Positions 34,350 through 42,944 of a stretch of DNA of 64,000 bases are shown piece by piece; position 1 is the stretch's first letter; each line of letters starts with the position of its first letter. The DNA is taken from positions 124,001 to 188,000 of the forward strand of contig NZ_AYYR01000043.1 of NCBI RefSeq assembly GCF_001435975.1, read 5' to 3'. Under the pieces are notes generated by a model that saw only the letters and a program-made list of their open reading frames with translations, had not been told where the DNA came from and did no database searches. The position numbers were made by a program, and so were the translations under genes. The DNA is from Secundilactobacillus collinoides DSM 20515 = JCM 1123. GTDB lineage: Bacteria; Bacillota; Bacilli; Lactobacillales; Lactobacillaceae.

Positions 34350-35204
34350 ATGCCAAAGCGGTATCGCCGATATCATAATTCATTTTTCACGTACCTCGTT
34401 TTATTTGTGGCCATGATTGTCGGCATCTCAGCCGCAACTGACGGTCAATCAAACTCGAAAACGGCCGCCAGCCAGCCGACTATCACAAGCCAAGTGTCAT
34501 CACTCATCAAATCAGTGACCACGGGCAGCAACAACAGCAGCAGCGGCACTAACGGTATCGATACAAGCACCAGCACGGGAACCGGTACCACCAAGGCCAG
34601 GGGGACAACTGCCCTGGCCAATTTGCGCTACAGGGATCAGCAAATCGTTCAGGTCAATAAGAACGTTCCCACGTTTACGCAGGCTCAGTTGAGTACGACC
34701 AGGGGGCCGTGGCAGGAATACCACCATCTGGATTCGCTGAACCGGGTCACGGGGGCGGATGCGTTACTGAACAAGGCACTCATGCCAACGGCTGAACGGG
34801 AACCGCTGTACGTGGATCCGACTGGTTTCCATAATAAGCGGGTGACCTACGACGGCCAAATGGACTGGCTCTATAACCGAAGCCATTTGATTGGCTATCA
34901 GCTGACTGGTCAAAATAATAACTTGAAAAACTTGATGACCGGGACGCGTTCCTTAAACGCTCCAGACATGGAACAGTACGAAGACGAGGTCGCCAGCTAC
35001 CTGAAGGAACACCCGCACAGCTACCTGCGTTATCAGGTGACACCGATCTTTAAGGCAAAGGAACTGGTCGCTCGCGGCGTGCACATGCAAGGTGAGTCGA
35101 TCGGTGACAAACAGGTCAGATTCAATATCTATATCTTTAACGTTCAACCAGGGGCGACGATTGACTATGATACGGGGTATTCAACGGTCTCGAACACGCA
35201 ATAG
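34350..35204 (+). CDS. DNA/RNA non-specific endonuclease, DNA-entry nuclease type
   Basis: 284 residues. The ATG at 34350 is chosen (GGGGGGAAG upstream). A membrane anchor or signal (FFTYLVLFVAMIVGISAA) is followed by a Ser/Thr/Gly-rich linker (about residues 65-92) and a beta-beta-alpha-metal nuclease domain. The catalytic block NRSHLIGYQLTG corresponds to the DRGH motif, followed by NNNLKNLMTGTRSLN. EndA-type nucleases act outside the membrane on incoming or environmental DNA. A perfect LexA box in the promoter suggests induction by DNA damage. Confidence 0.87.
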   Translation: MPKRYRRYHNSFFTYLVLFVAMIVGISAATDGQSNSKTAASQPTITSQVSSLIKSVTTGSNNSSSGTNGIDTSTSTGTGTTKARGTTALANLRYRDQQIVQVNKNVPTFTQAQLSTTRGPWQEYHHLDSLNRVTGADALLNKALMPTAEREPLYVDPTGFHNKRVTYDGQMDWLYNRSHLIGYQLTGQNNNLKNLMTGTRSLNAPDMEQYEDEVASYLKEHPHSYLRYQVTPIFKAKELVARGVHMQGESIGDKQVRFNIYIFNVQPGATIDYDTGYSTVSNTQ

Positions 35205-35527
35205 GGTAACGGTTAAGTGACTCCACTTCATTGATAGTGCTGAGCGATTTAGATTGTAATCTTTAGCCCACCAGTCACCGTATTATTTTAGCGCCCATGC
35301 GTTAACATCTGCAAAACAATCCCAAATTGAAGAATATAACCGCAGCAGTCTTTACGCTATCTGTGTCATCATTACAAACACGTCACAACACACGGGAAAA
35401 CAAGAAAAAAATTGGTGCACTCATCCCCCGAAAATGTTCTATGATAGAAGTAATCGTGAAAAAAAATCCTGACATAGCATCATGGGTCAATCAAAATGAA
35501 AACATAGCGTTTTAGGGGGATGTAAGT
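35205..35527. other. Intergenic region, nothing recognised
   Basis: AT-rich leader ahead of the secreted protein at 35528. I see neither a clear hairpin nor an open frame with a ribosome site. A promoter for the next gene must lie here but is not obvious. Confidence 0.4.
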
Positions 35528-36634
35528 GTGAAACATCGAATGGCAGGCCTCGTTGCATGTGTTGCAGCGGTGGTTTTTATGCTGCCACTATCAGCGTCAG
35601 CAAGTTGGAAAATCGTGCACCAAAAAACATCTGGTTTGGTCGGGTACCACCGGTCATCAATGCGCAAGGTCAACGACAGTAAAGTACATTTCGTCAAGGT
35701 ACCAAAAAGTTACGTGCACGCGACGGGCAGCATTCATACCATCAAATCCACGAAGGGCACTAAGGTCTCATTTACAACGAAATACCTGTTACCGTCACCG
35801 GGGAGAAACAAAGCGCGTTGGGGAAACCCACAGTCGATTGCAATTTCTAAGGGTCGCTTAATGTATGTTGTATACTGTCCAACTAATTTAAAGAATAAGG
35901 GTCAGATTGTGCGTTACAACCTGAACACGTTGGATAAACTGGGCATTCGCTCGTCGCCGAAACTGTTGCAGTCGGTCTACGTAAAGCATAATGGCAAGTA
36001 TTCCGCCCTGCAAAAGAAGATTCAAAAAGCCATCAAAGTCGGGCCGATGTTTACCACCGGTCACGGCCAATCGTTGGCGTACAATTTTAAGAGCGGTGCG
36101 CTCTATATGTGGCGCGACAAGGAAAAGAGTGCTCGGGTGCCAACCAGCATGTACGGCGAGATTCAACACATTAATCCGTCAACGTTGCGGCCAGACCGGA
36201 TGGTACGGTTTAAACTTTCATCCGGCGGGCTGCACGTACCTGGTGGCCATGACCTGGCGTTTGACAAGTCCGGTAACGCTTATTTTTGGACCAATCCCGG
36301 TGCGGGCGGATACGTCTATAAAGGGAAAATCAGTGCCAAGCATGTGTCGTTTCACTTAACGCACCAGATCCTCAAGCACTTGCCTGGGACGAGGATCCAG
36401 TCGATGGGTTATAATCCGGTTCGGAAACGACTCTACCTAGTTTCGGATGGCTCGATCGCCAGCTTTACAGCAAGTCGTCTGGATGGGCGCGGGTCGCTGA
36501 CAAATGGCAACTTCAACTGGTCATCGTTATCGCCAAAACGGGAACTTGAGGGATTGGCTTTCGATAAGAGCGGGCACGGCTATCTGCTGAGCAACCACCA
36601 GCCCGAGGTATTAGAATCGAGCCATAAATATTGA
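35528..36634 (+). CDS. Secreted beta-propeller-like protein, distant relative of the helveticins
   Basis: 368 residues, GTG start after AGGGGGA. Unlike the helveticins it has a Sec signal (AGLVACVAAVVFMLPLSASAS). Spaced landmarks correspond to the helveticin blades: TGHGQSLAYNFKSGALYMW against GHGQTFEYFTHKGLDYWW, a GGHDLAFDKSGNAYFW strand, RIQSMGYNPVRKRLYLVSDG against SVQGFDISDGRAIYISG, and ELEGLAFDKSGHGYLLS against ETEGVQI-LYVGIS. The overall fold is probably the same; the function may be adhesion, wall binding or antagonism. The relationship is my inference from ordered motifs. Confidence 0.65.
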   Translation: MKHRMAGLVACVAAVVFMLPLSASASWKIVHQKTSGLVGYHRSSMRKVNDSKVHFVKVPKSYVHATGSIHTIKSTKGTKVSFTTKYLLPSPGRNKARWGNPQSIAISKGRLMYVVYCPTNLKNKGQIVRYNLNTLDKLGIRSSPKLLQSVYVKHNGKYSALQKKIQKAIKVGPMFTTGHGQSLAYNFKSGALYMWRDKEKSARVPTSMYGEIQHINPSTLRPDRMVRFKLSSGGLHVPGGHDLAFDKSGNAYFWTNPGAGGYVYKGKISAKHVSFHLTHQILKHLPGTRIQSMGYNPVRKRLYLVSDGSIASFTASRLDGRGSLTNGNFNWSSLSPKRELEGLAFDKSGHGYLLSNHQPEVLESSHKY

Positions 36635-36753
36635 TTGATCGATTAGCGGAGCCTCAGTAATGCGCCGCAATCGTTTCGTGGCTGATGTTGAGCGGTGTCT
36701 CAAATTCCAGCTGCAGCACACAGCAGCGTGATTACTTGATGGTTAGAAAATAA

Positions 36754-36803
36754 AAAAAGCGCTGCACAACTTTACGTTGAGCGCGTTTTTTTGTTGTGCA
36801 CAT
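36754..36803. terminator. Bidirectional hairpin terminator
   Basis: AAAAAAAGCGCT ... CAAC / GTTG ... AGCGCGTTTTTTT. It ends the secreted gene on the plus strand and the small membrane gene at 36942 on the minus strand. The rest of 36635-36941 shows nothing further. Confidence 0.75.
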
Positions 36804-36941
36804 CTTTTCTAAGTGGTCCGCGCAAATGCGGCCGACTGGCACCACACTAACGTAACAACACGTTGATAACCAATGTACAAAGTTGGGCAGGGAAGTATTC
36901 CGTTAATTCTGAAAAACGTTTGTGGCAAGTCGGCTGCCAAG

Positions 36942-37091
36942 CTATCTCCGGTTATTAAAGTACCGATAGATCAACCAAAGTACGAGTGCGACCAGGATGC
37001 CGATCCCAATGACGGGGTTTTCACGGAACATAACGTGAAACATGTGGAACATGCCAAAGTGGTAATAGGCAGTGATGAATTGTGACAACAT
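36942..37091 (-). CDS. 49-residue membrane protein
   Basis: Short gene, easily missed. AAAGGAGT lies 7 bases before the ATG at 37091. The product starts MLSQFITAYYHFGMFHMFHV, has one strong membrane segment (PVIGIGILVALVLWLIY) and ends RYFNNRR, a positive inside tail. It is divergent from the cardiolipin synthase gene and followed by a terminator. The function is unknown; such single-pass proteins often bind and regulate larger membrane enzymes. Confidence 0.7.
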   Translation of the reverse strand: MLSQFITAYYHFGMFHMFHVMFRENPVIGIGILVALVLWLIYRYFNNRR

Positions 37092-37185
37092 TGAAAAGAC
37101 TCCTTTGATATCCAATTTGAACGTGCGTTTTGAAAATCGGCCTTTAAAACGATATAATTCCCGTATAAGGATAAGGGGGCGTCAC

Positions 37186-38640
37186 ATGTCGATTTCTTGG
37201 GCGATGGTTATTGAAATTATTTATTTCATTAACGTTATTTTAGCAATAATTACGGTTTTTAGACAGCGGAGAGATATTGCGGCCATCTGAGCGTGGCTGC
37301 TTGTTCTGTTATTTCTGCCGGTTGTGGGTTTCTTGTTGTATGCGTTTCTAGGGCGTCAGCTGCCACGAAACAAGATGTACAAGGTTAAATCCAACGTCAC
37401 GATGCAGCTGGATGAATTATTAAAGAAGCAGCGTGACTTTTTGGGAAATGAAAATCTGCTCGCAGATAAAGTTTCTGATTCGATGAAGTCCATGGTCCGC
37501 ATGTTCATGACCACGAACCGGGCCTTCCTGGCGCGAAAAAACCGCGTGAAGATCTTTACGGATGGTAACGACCTGTTTCGTGAAATAATTGAGGATATGG
37601 CGCGTGCTAAAAGCAGTATCCACGTGGAATTTTATTCGTTCTATAACGATAAAATCGGCAACCGAATGCTGAACCAGCTTGTATTGAAGGCTAAAGCGGG
37701 CGTTGAAGTGCGTGTGATCTATGATCCGTTTGGGTCCATGGGGACTTACCGGCGTTTCTTTAAACCGCTGCTGGATGCCGGCGGCCATGCCGAACCGTTC
37801 TTGGCCCGGTCACTGTTTACCGATTTTCGACTGAACTTCCGTGATCACAGAAAAATCGTGGTCATTGATGGGAAAGTCGGTTACGTTGGCGGGTTCAACA
37901 TCGGTGACCAGTACCTCGGTCGTAAAAAAAAGTTCGGCAACTGGCGCGACACACATTTACGGATCACCGGTTCCGGCGTGTTCGGCTTGCAAAGTCAATT
38001 CACGCTGGATTGGAACGTAACGGCCCGGGATGCTGACCTGCCGACCGACCACATCGATTCCAAGTATTTCCCGCTGACGCGCGTTAAAGGCGATAGTAAC
38101 CTACAGATCGTAACCAGCGGGCCGGATTCCGACTTGCAGCAAATCAAGATGGGCTACATCCGACTGATTCAATCTGCAAAGAAACGTGTTTGGATTCAAA
38201 GTCCGTACCTGATTCCGGATGACAGCGTGATGGATTCATTGCGCATCGCCGTTATGGCAGGTGTGGACGTGCGAATCATGATACCACACATGCCGGATCA
38301 CGCCTTCGTTTATCGGGCAACTCAGTACTATGCTCATGAACTGGCGAAAATCGGCGTCAAAATCTACTATTATCAAAACGGCTTTCTGCATGCTAAAACC
38401 ATGGTGGTGGATGATGATCTGGCCTCCGTCGGTTCAGCAAACATGGATTTTCGAAGCTTCAAATTAAACTTTGAAATCAACGCCTTTTTGTACGACCATA
38501 AACTGGCTCAGCAACTGGCAGACATCTATGAAGGAGACATTCGCAAGAGCGAATTGATCACCGCGAAAATGTTTGCGGACCAGTCGTTTTACCTGCGTCT
38601 TAAGCAGAATTTCTCCCGACTCTTATCGCCAATTTTGTGA
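37186..38640 (+). pseudogene. cls: Cardiolipin synthase interrupted by an in-frame TGA
   Basis: AGGGGG precedes ATG 37186. The frame opens MSISWAMVIEIIYFINVILA, reads 34 codons and meets TGA at 37288-37290. It then continues in the same frame AWLLVLLFLPVVGFLLYAFLG and through a complete phospholipase-D-type synthase to 38640. Homologues have Trp (TGG) where TGA stands. Both HKD motifs are intact (HRKIVVID and HAKTMVVD). The enzyme joins two phosphatidylglycerols into cardiolipin. Either one nonsense mutation has inactivated it, or a GTG at 37324 without a ribosome site rescues a protein lacking the first membrane helix. The rest shows no decay, so the change is recent or an assembly error. 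Confidence 0.85.
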
Positions 38641-38652
38641 TGAGCTAATTGC

Positions 38653-38684
38653 TTGTAAACGGTTACATTTTCGGGTATTATAAT
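38653..38684 (+). promoter_or_regulatory. Promoter with perfect cre site for the structured RNA
   Basis: TATAAT at 38679-38684 is a consensus -10. TTGTAAACGGTTACA (38653-38667) fully matches the CcpA consensus and is a near palindrome. It covers the -35 region, so CcpA would repress when preferred sugars are present. Confidence 0.75.
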
Positions 38685-38689
38685 GTTGG

Positions 38690-39111
38690 AAGGTTAGATA
38701 AGACCAATGTAACACGGCACCACGTCACATGTAGCTTGTACCAGTTTATGAACGATTGTTTCAAGAAACATCGAAGCGTGAGAAGTACCGTTGCTGAGAA
38801 GCAACGTGGCCCGCTGTTTGGCGATACTAGACCATGCGGGTCGTGTGTAGGAAGTGAAATGGAAGTACTCAGTGACGTTATGACCAGCAGTAAAAGATCG
38901 AGGAGTCGGGTAACCAAAGAAAAGATTGGCGCCCGCTGAAAAACCTTCTGGCATAACCAGACGAAACCAGATAGATTGAGCTCCAAGAGTTAGATTCATC
39001 TAGGAATTGGTCGATAACCTTCTGCAAGGTACAAACGGATGCATGGGTTAAGTGCATTCGCGGTAAAAGTTTCAGAACCGCCCCCAAGGTAGTGTGTGGG
39101 GCGGTTTTTTT
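38690..39111 (+). ncRNA. Unidentified structured RNA, about 420 nt
   Basis: No protein-coding frame with a ribosome site is present, but structure is strong. GAAGGTTA (38689-38696) pairs with TAACCTTC (39015-39022), and GACCAAT (38702-38708) with ATTGGTC (39006-39012), closing a roughly 300-nt domain. Inside, CGTTGCT-GAGA-AGCAACG (38789-38806) is a GNRA-capped stem, and TCTGG / CCAGA lies at 38947-38961. Downstream, GGATGCA / TGCATTC (39037-39059) precedes an intrinsic terminator AACCGCCCC / GGGGCGGTT plus T7 (39076-39111). The transcript start from the TATAAT box coincides with the first helix. It lacks RNase P (GAGGAAAGTCC), tmRNA and T-box signatures. The family is unknown to me. Confidence 0.75.
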
Positions 39112-39123
39112 GTAGAGTGTGGA

Positions 39124-39223
39124 GAAAGGCGTTTTGAGGGCGGAGCAGAAGAGACTCTGGTCAGAAAAGTCTGGGCCTGACTTTTTTGACCAGAGTCTCT
39201 TCTGCAGGAGCCCTCAGCCTTTC
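39124..39223. repeat. Long interrupted hairpin, intergenic repeat unit 1
   Basis: Three nested stems: GAAAGGC / GCCTTTC, GAGGGC / GCCCTC and a 27-bp stem (39145-39171 with 39179-39205, one G-T pair) around TGGGCCT. The right flank continues into the sequence repeated at 39338. Confidence 0.8.
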
Positions 39224-39396
39224 GGAACACGTTTCGGCAACGATGCCAAAAAGAACATCGCCACAAGCACTCAAAATAAGCAAACTGACATCCCGGGCCA
39301 GGATTTTTTGCCAAAGTCCCTTATATGGCCGCCCCTTAGCCTTTCGAAACACGTTTCGGCGACGATGCCAAAAACAGCATCGCGACAAACATTTTA
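39216..39396 (+). repeat. Tandem intergenic repeat, two copies
   Basis: AGCCTTTCGGAACACGTTTC (39216 on) and AGCCTTTCGAAACACGTTTC (39338 on) begin two roughly 58-base copies, 122 bases apart, each continuing ACGATGCCAAAAA and CATCG. No coding role is apparent. Confidence 0.75.
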
Positions 39397-39458
39397 AATG
39401 AAGAAACCGGTTACATAATCTGGTACACTAGACCCATAAACCCTATGTAGGTGCACCG

Positions 39459-40082
39459 ATGAACGAAGAATTACATGATGGCAGCTTATACCTGCCAAAC
39501 GGCGATGCCATTTTGGCCGAACAAACGAAATGTTTAGATAAACTGTACGATTTTAACAATACCCGACCGACGGAAGGGGCAAAACGAGACGCAATGTTGC
39601 AAAATATGCTAGCGGAATGCGGGGAGGGGTGCTACATTGAACCGCCTTTCCATTCTAACTGGGGTGGCGCACATGTGCATTTAGGCGCACACGTGTACGC
39701 TAACTTTAATTTTACAGCTGTCGATGACACGCATATCTATATCGGTGCCCATACGATGCTGGGTCCCAACGTGACGCTTGCGACAGCTGGCCACCCGATC
39801 CTGCCAGAATTACGGGAGCAAGAGTACCAGTACAACATGCCGATCCATATCGGTGAAAATTGCTGGTTGGGTGCCGGCGTCATAGTGCTGCCTGGTGTCA
39901 CCATTGGCAACAACGTTGTCATCGGTGCTGGCAGTGTTGTTACTAAGGACTTGCCTGATAATATCGTGGCGGTCGGAACACCGGCGCACGTCATACGCGA
40001 AGTCAACGATCACGACCGCGCCTATTACTTTAAGGACCGGCAGATCGACTGGTCGAAGGTGAACGTTCCAGAACACAAATAG
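39459..40082 (+). CDS. Maltose/galactoside O-acetyltransferase (LacA/Maa/NodL type)
   Basis: 207 residues with left-handed beta-helix hexapeptide repeats (VHLGAHVYANFNFTAVDD, IYIGAHTMLGPNVTLATAGHP with the catalytic His, then IHIGENCWLGAGVIVLPGVT and NVVIGAGSVVTKDLPDN). The N-terminal helical part (LYDFNNTRPTEGAKRDAML) is typical of maltose acetyltransferases. The enzyme transfers acetyl from acetyl-CoA to a sugar 6-hydroxyl, probably for detoxification of excess sugar. AGGTG precedes the ATG. It is monocistronic with a terminator at 40150. Confidence 0.9.
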   Translation: MNEELHDGSLYLPNGDAILAEQTKCLDKLYDFNNTRPTEGAKRDAMLQNMLAECGEGCYIEPPFHSNWGGAHVHLGAHVYANFNFTAVDDTHIYIGAHTMLGPNVTLATAGHPILPELREQEYQYNMPIHIGENCWLGAGVIVLPGVTIGNNVVIGAGSVVTKDLPDNIVAVGTPAHVIREVNDHDRAYYFKDRQIDWSKVNVPEHK

Positions 40083-40149
40083 GCGTTTACTGGGTTGGTC
40101 ATCGTATGTCTCAATTTGGCACGCAACTTAAGCAAAATAGCACACATAA

Positions 40150-40192
40150 AAGTACCGACAAAACTGTGGAGGCAGTTGTGCCGGTGCTTTTT
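40150..40192 (+). terminator. Terminator of the acetyltransferase gene
   Basis: AGTACCG ... ACTG / CAGT ... CCGGTGCT followed by TTTTT. Confidence 0.7.
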
Positions 40193-40794
40193 GGGTGTGT
40201 AGTAGGAAAAACACATCACGGGCCATCACCGCGGTGCTGGCGAGACGAAGAATCTCGTACTTGATGAAACGCAGCACATTGCCAACACCTCCAGAAGCCG
40301 AGATTCGAACCGTCAACCTGACAGGATCTCCTGTGATGACCGGCGAAGACAGTCGCAAACGGATGGGCAACTACTGAGGCAAAGGCCATTTCGATGTTTG
40401 GCATTCGAAATAGGTGTCAGCAATGTGTGTTTTGGTTGAAGAAGTTAACAGTGCACTGGGTTTAAATATGTTAACTGAACGCTCCCAAACGACGACGTTC
40501 AAGTGATTGGTCCAGTTTAGGGAAGGCGTGACGTTTAGCAAGCAGACTGCAGGTCAAGGTGCATACGCTGCAAAGAAACAGTGCTATCTATTACCCTGTT
40601 AAGTGACAAAGACTATCCCAACACCACAGGCGAAGCTTCGCTGACAATGGTTTTATTTGCGTTGAGGGCGGATTCTCTGCGAACGGTTTTTGACTGGTTT
40701 TGACATTAACTGGTGTTTTAAGTGAGCGCCTAGTGAGTACCAAATTGCGGCATGCAACGCGAGCAGCAACTAAATATAAAACAAGTTCTAAATA
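40193..40794. other. Intergenic region without a supported gene
   Basis: Open frames of 60-80 codons occur on the minus strand (for example 40128-40370) but lack ribosome sites and recognisable motifs. They may be decayed gene remains. A GGTTCGAATC string near 40300 looks like a tRNA T-loop but has no matching stem. Confidence 0.4.
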
Positions 40795-41448
40795 CTATGC
40801 CGGATGCTCCGGTTGATCGATCACAAACCGAACCTCAAACCCAGCCTCCGTCAGGACAGTATTAACAGCATCCCGGTCAGCACGGTCAACGTGCATTTCG
40901 ATCATAATCTCACCAAGATTACGGGTGACCATGAGCGTTTGAATATTGAAGGCGTGCTCGGCCATTAACGTGCCGATTTCGCCGATGACGCCGGTACGGT
41001 CCTTCTTGATGAAAATCTGGACAACGGTCGCTTCCTTGTAGTAGTCGGTGATGTCCAAAAAGGCGTTTAAGATGTCGTTATTGGTAATAATGCCAACCAC
41101 GTCAGCACCGTCCATGACTGGCAGCACGCCGATATTGTTTTGACGCATTTGATAAATGGCATCTTCCAATTGCGCCGTTTGGGCAACGGTCTTCACGTCC
41201 TTGACCATGACTTCGCCGACGGTCATCTTATTAAAGAGGTAGTTCACCTCGTAGATCGATAAGCTGGTTGCTTTGGATGGTGATGCCTCAGAGATGGATG
41301 ATTCCGTCACAAGGCCGACTAACTGATTACCGTCAATAACTGGTAACCGATGGATGGCATTGTCCTTCATGGTGTTGATGGCCACATTGATTTTGGTATC
41401 CGGTGAAATGGTGATCACCTTTTTTGTCATATAATCTGCAACACTCAT
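40795..41448 (-). CDS. CBS-pair and ACT domain protein (AcuB-like)
   Basis: 217 residues: two CBS domains (about 1-60 and 75-130: VADYMTKKVITISPDTKINV and VGEVMVKDVKTVAQTAQLED) followed by an ACT domain (about 140-210: DRTGVIGEIGTLMAEHAFNIQ). CBS pairs bind adenosyl ligands and ACT domains bind amino acids. It starts 3 bases after livF and is the last gene of the liv operon, so it may sense branched-chain amino acids or energy state to adjust the importer. The AcuB label is by architecture; acetoin genes are not near. Confidence 0.88.
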   Translation of the reverse strand: MSVADYMTKKVITISPDTKINVAINTMKDNAIHRLPVIDGNQLVGLVTESSISEASPSKATSLSIYEVNYLFNKMTVGEVMVKDVKTVAQTAQLEDAIYQMRQNNIGVLPVMDGADVVGIITNNDILNAFLDITDYYKEATVVQIFIKKDRTGVIGEIGTLMAEHAFNIQTLMVTRNLGEIMIEMHVDRADRDAVNTVLTEAGFEVRFVIDQPEHPA

Positions 41449-41451
41449 TGT

Positions 41452-42162
41452 TTAACCCCCTAGATATGCTTTCTGGACGTCGGCGTTGGCCAGCAGTTCC
41501 TGGCCGGTCCCGGTTAATTTGACCTCGCCGGATGCCAGCACGTAGCCCCGGTCCGCGATGGAGAGGGCTTTTTTTGCGTTTTGTTCGATCAGGAGCACCG
41601 TGGTGCCCTGTTCTTGAATGGCCTTGATGATGTCGAAAATTTCGTTGATGAAGATTGGTGCTAACCCCATGGACGGCTCGTCCAGCAAAATGAGTTTCGG
41701 CTTGGACATCAGGGCGCGGCCCATGGCCAACATCTGCTGCTCACCACCGGAAAGGGTGGCGGCGTCCTGATTTTCCCGTTGTTTCAAGATGGGGAACCGC
41801 TTGTAAATTTCGCCAAACGTGTCACTGATCTGCTGGTGATTGGATTGCAGGAACGCCCCCATCTGCAGATTTTCTTTTACGGTTAAACCGGGGAAGATAT
41901 GGCGGCCTTCAGGCACCTGCGAAATACCCTGGGCCACAATCTTTGGGGCTTTCTCCTTTTGAATCTGCTTGCCTTCATAGGTAATGGTGCCACTAACGGG
42001 TTTGAGCAGGCCGGAAATGGTCTTAAGAATCGTGGTCTTGCCAGCACCGTTTGCCCCAATCAGGGAAACAATCTCGCCCTCGTTGATTTCAAAACTGACG
42101 CCCTTGACCGCGGTGATGACACCGTAATTCACGGCAAGGTTGTCGACTGATAACATGGCCAT
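41452..42162 (-). CDS. livF: Branched-chain amino acid ABC transporter ATPase LivF
   Basis: 236 residues, standard LivF length. Walker A is GANGAGKTT (residues about 34-42), the Q-loop region is SQVPEGRHIFPGLTVKENL (a LivF hallmark), the signature is LSGGEQQ and Walker B is LILLDEPSMGL. It hydrolyses ATP with LivG to power uptake of leucine, isoleucine and valine through LivH-LivM. The gap to livG is 2 bases. Confidence 0.96.
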   Translation of the reverse strand: MAMLSVDNLAVNYGVITAVKGVSFEINEGEIVSLIGANGAGKTTILKTISGLLKPVSGTITYEGKQIQKEKAPKIVAQGISQVPEGRHIFPGLTVKENLQMGAFLQSNHQQISDTFGEIYKRFPILKQRENQDAATLSGGEQQMLAMGRALMSKPKLILLDEPSMGLAPIFINEIFDIIKAIQEQGTTVLLIEQNAKKALSIADRGYVLASGEVKLTGTGQELLANADVQKAYLGG

Positions 42163-42164
42163 TT

Positions 42165-42944
42165 CTAGGCCTCCTCTCCCAAATACGCTTTGATAACGGC
42201 GTCGTTTTGTTGAATTTCATCTGGGGTACCCTCAGCAAGCAAGGATCCGTGGTCGAGCACGTAGATGCGTTCGGCCAGATTCATGACGAGGGACATATCG
42301 TGTTCGATCAGCAAAACCGTGATGTGAAATTCACGTTGGATCTTGCGGATCAGTCGTGTTAAATCAGCGGTTTCTTCGGGGTTCATTCCGGCTGCCGGTT
42401 CGTCCAAGAAGAGAATCTTAGGTTTCATGGCAAGGCCACGGACAATCTCTAGGCGTCGTTGAATCCCGTAAGACAGGTTCTTTGCCAGTACGTTGATGTC
42501 GTCCTGCAGGTCAAAAATTTTCAGCAGGTCGATGGCCTCTTCACGAATGCGGGCTTCGGTCTTGTAGTACTTTGGCAGCCGAAACACAGATTGAATGAAC
42601 CCTTCCTTGTAATGACTGGTCATCGCGATCAGTACGTTGTCGATGACGCTGAGGTTCTTGAATAGCCGAATGTTTTGGAACGTCCGGGCAAGCCCAAGAT
42701 TAGCGACTTTATACGGTTTCATACCATTGATCGGTACGGTACCGTTGGGGCCGTTAAACGTGATGGCGCCGGAACTTGGCACGATCACGCCGGTCAGCAG
42801 GTTGAACACAGTGGTTTTCCCCGCACCATTGGGGCCGATGAGGGCGACAAGTTCGTCATCGTTCAGCGCCATGGATACGTTGGATACAGCGGCTAACCCG
42901 CCAAAGTTTTTAACGAGGTCGTCAACTTTTAGAATTGTACTCAT
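42165..42944 (-). CDS. livG: Branched-chain amino acid ABC transporter ATPase LivG
   Basis: 259 residues. Walker A GPNGAGKTT, the LivG-type segment GLARTFQNIRLFKNLSVIDNV, signature LSYGIQRRLEIVRGLA and Walker B ILFLDEPAAGMNPEE are all visible, as is the C-terminal VIKAYLGEE shared by the family. It overlaps livM by 4 bases (translational coupling). It forms the heterodimeric ATPase with LivF at the cytoplasmic face. Confidence 0.96.
   Translation of the reverse strand: MSTILKVDDLVKNFGGLAAVSNVSMALNDDELVALIGPNGAGKTTVFNLLTGVIVPSSGAITFNGPNGTVPINGMKPYKVANLGLARTFQNIRLFKNLSVIDNVLIAMTSHYKEGFIQSVFRLPKYYKTEARIREEAIDLLKIFDLQDDINVLAKNLSYGIQRRLEIVRGLAMKPKILFLDEPAAGMNPEETADLTRLIRKIQREFHITVLLIEHDMSLVMNLAERIYVLDHGSLLAEGTPDEIQQNDAVIKAYLGEEA

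Noticed and set aside
36873-37085. 70-codon plus-strand open frame
   Set aside because: It is antisense to the better supported 49-residue membrane gene and has no ribosome site.
38690-39111. RNase P RNA or tmRNA as identity of the structured RNA
   Set aside because: The GAGGAAAGTCC core of RNase P RNA and the tag/CCA features of tmRNA are absent.
40285-40320. tRNA-like T-loop (GGTTCGAATC on the minus strand)
   Set aside because: The flanking five-base arms do not pair and no acceptor or anticodon arm can be formed.
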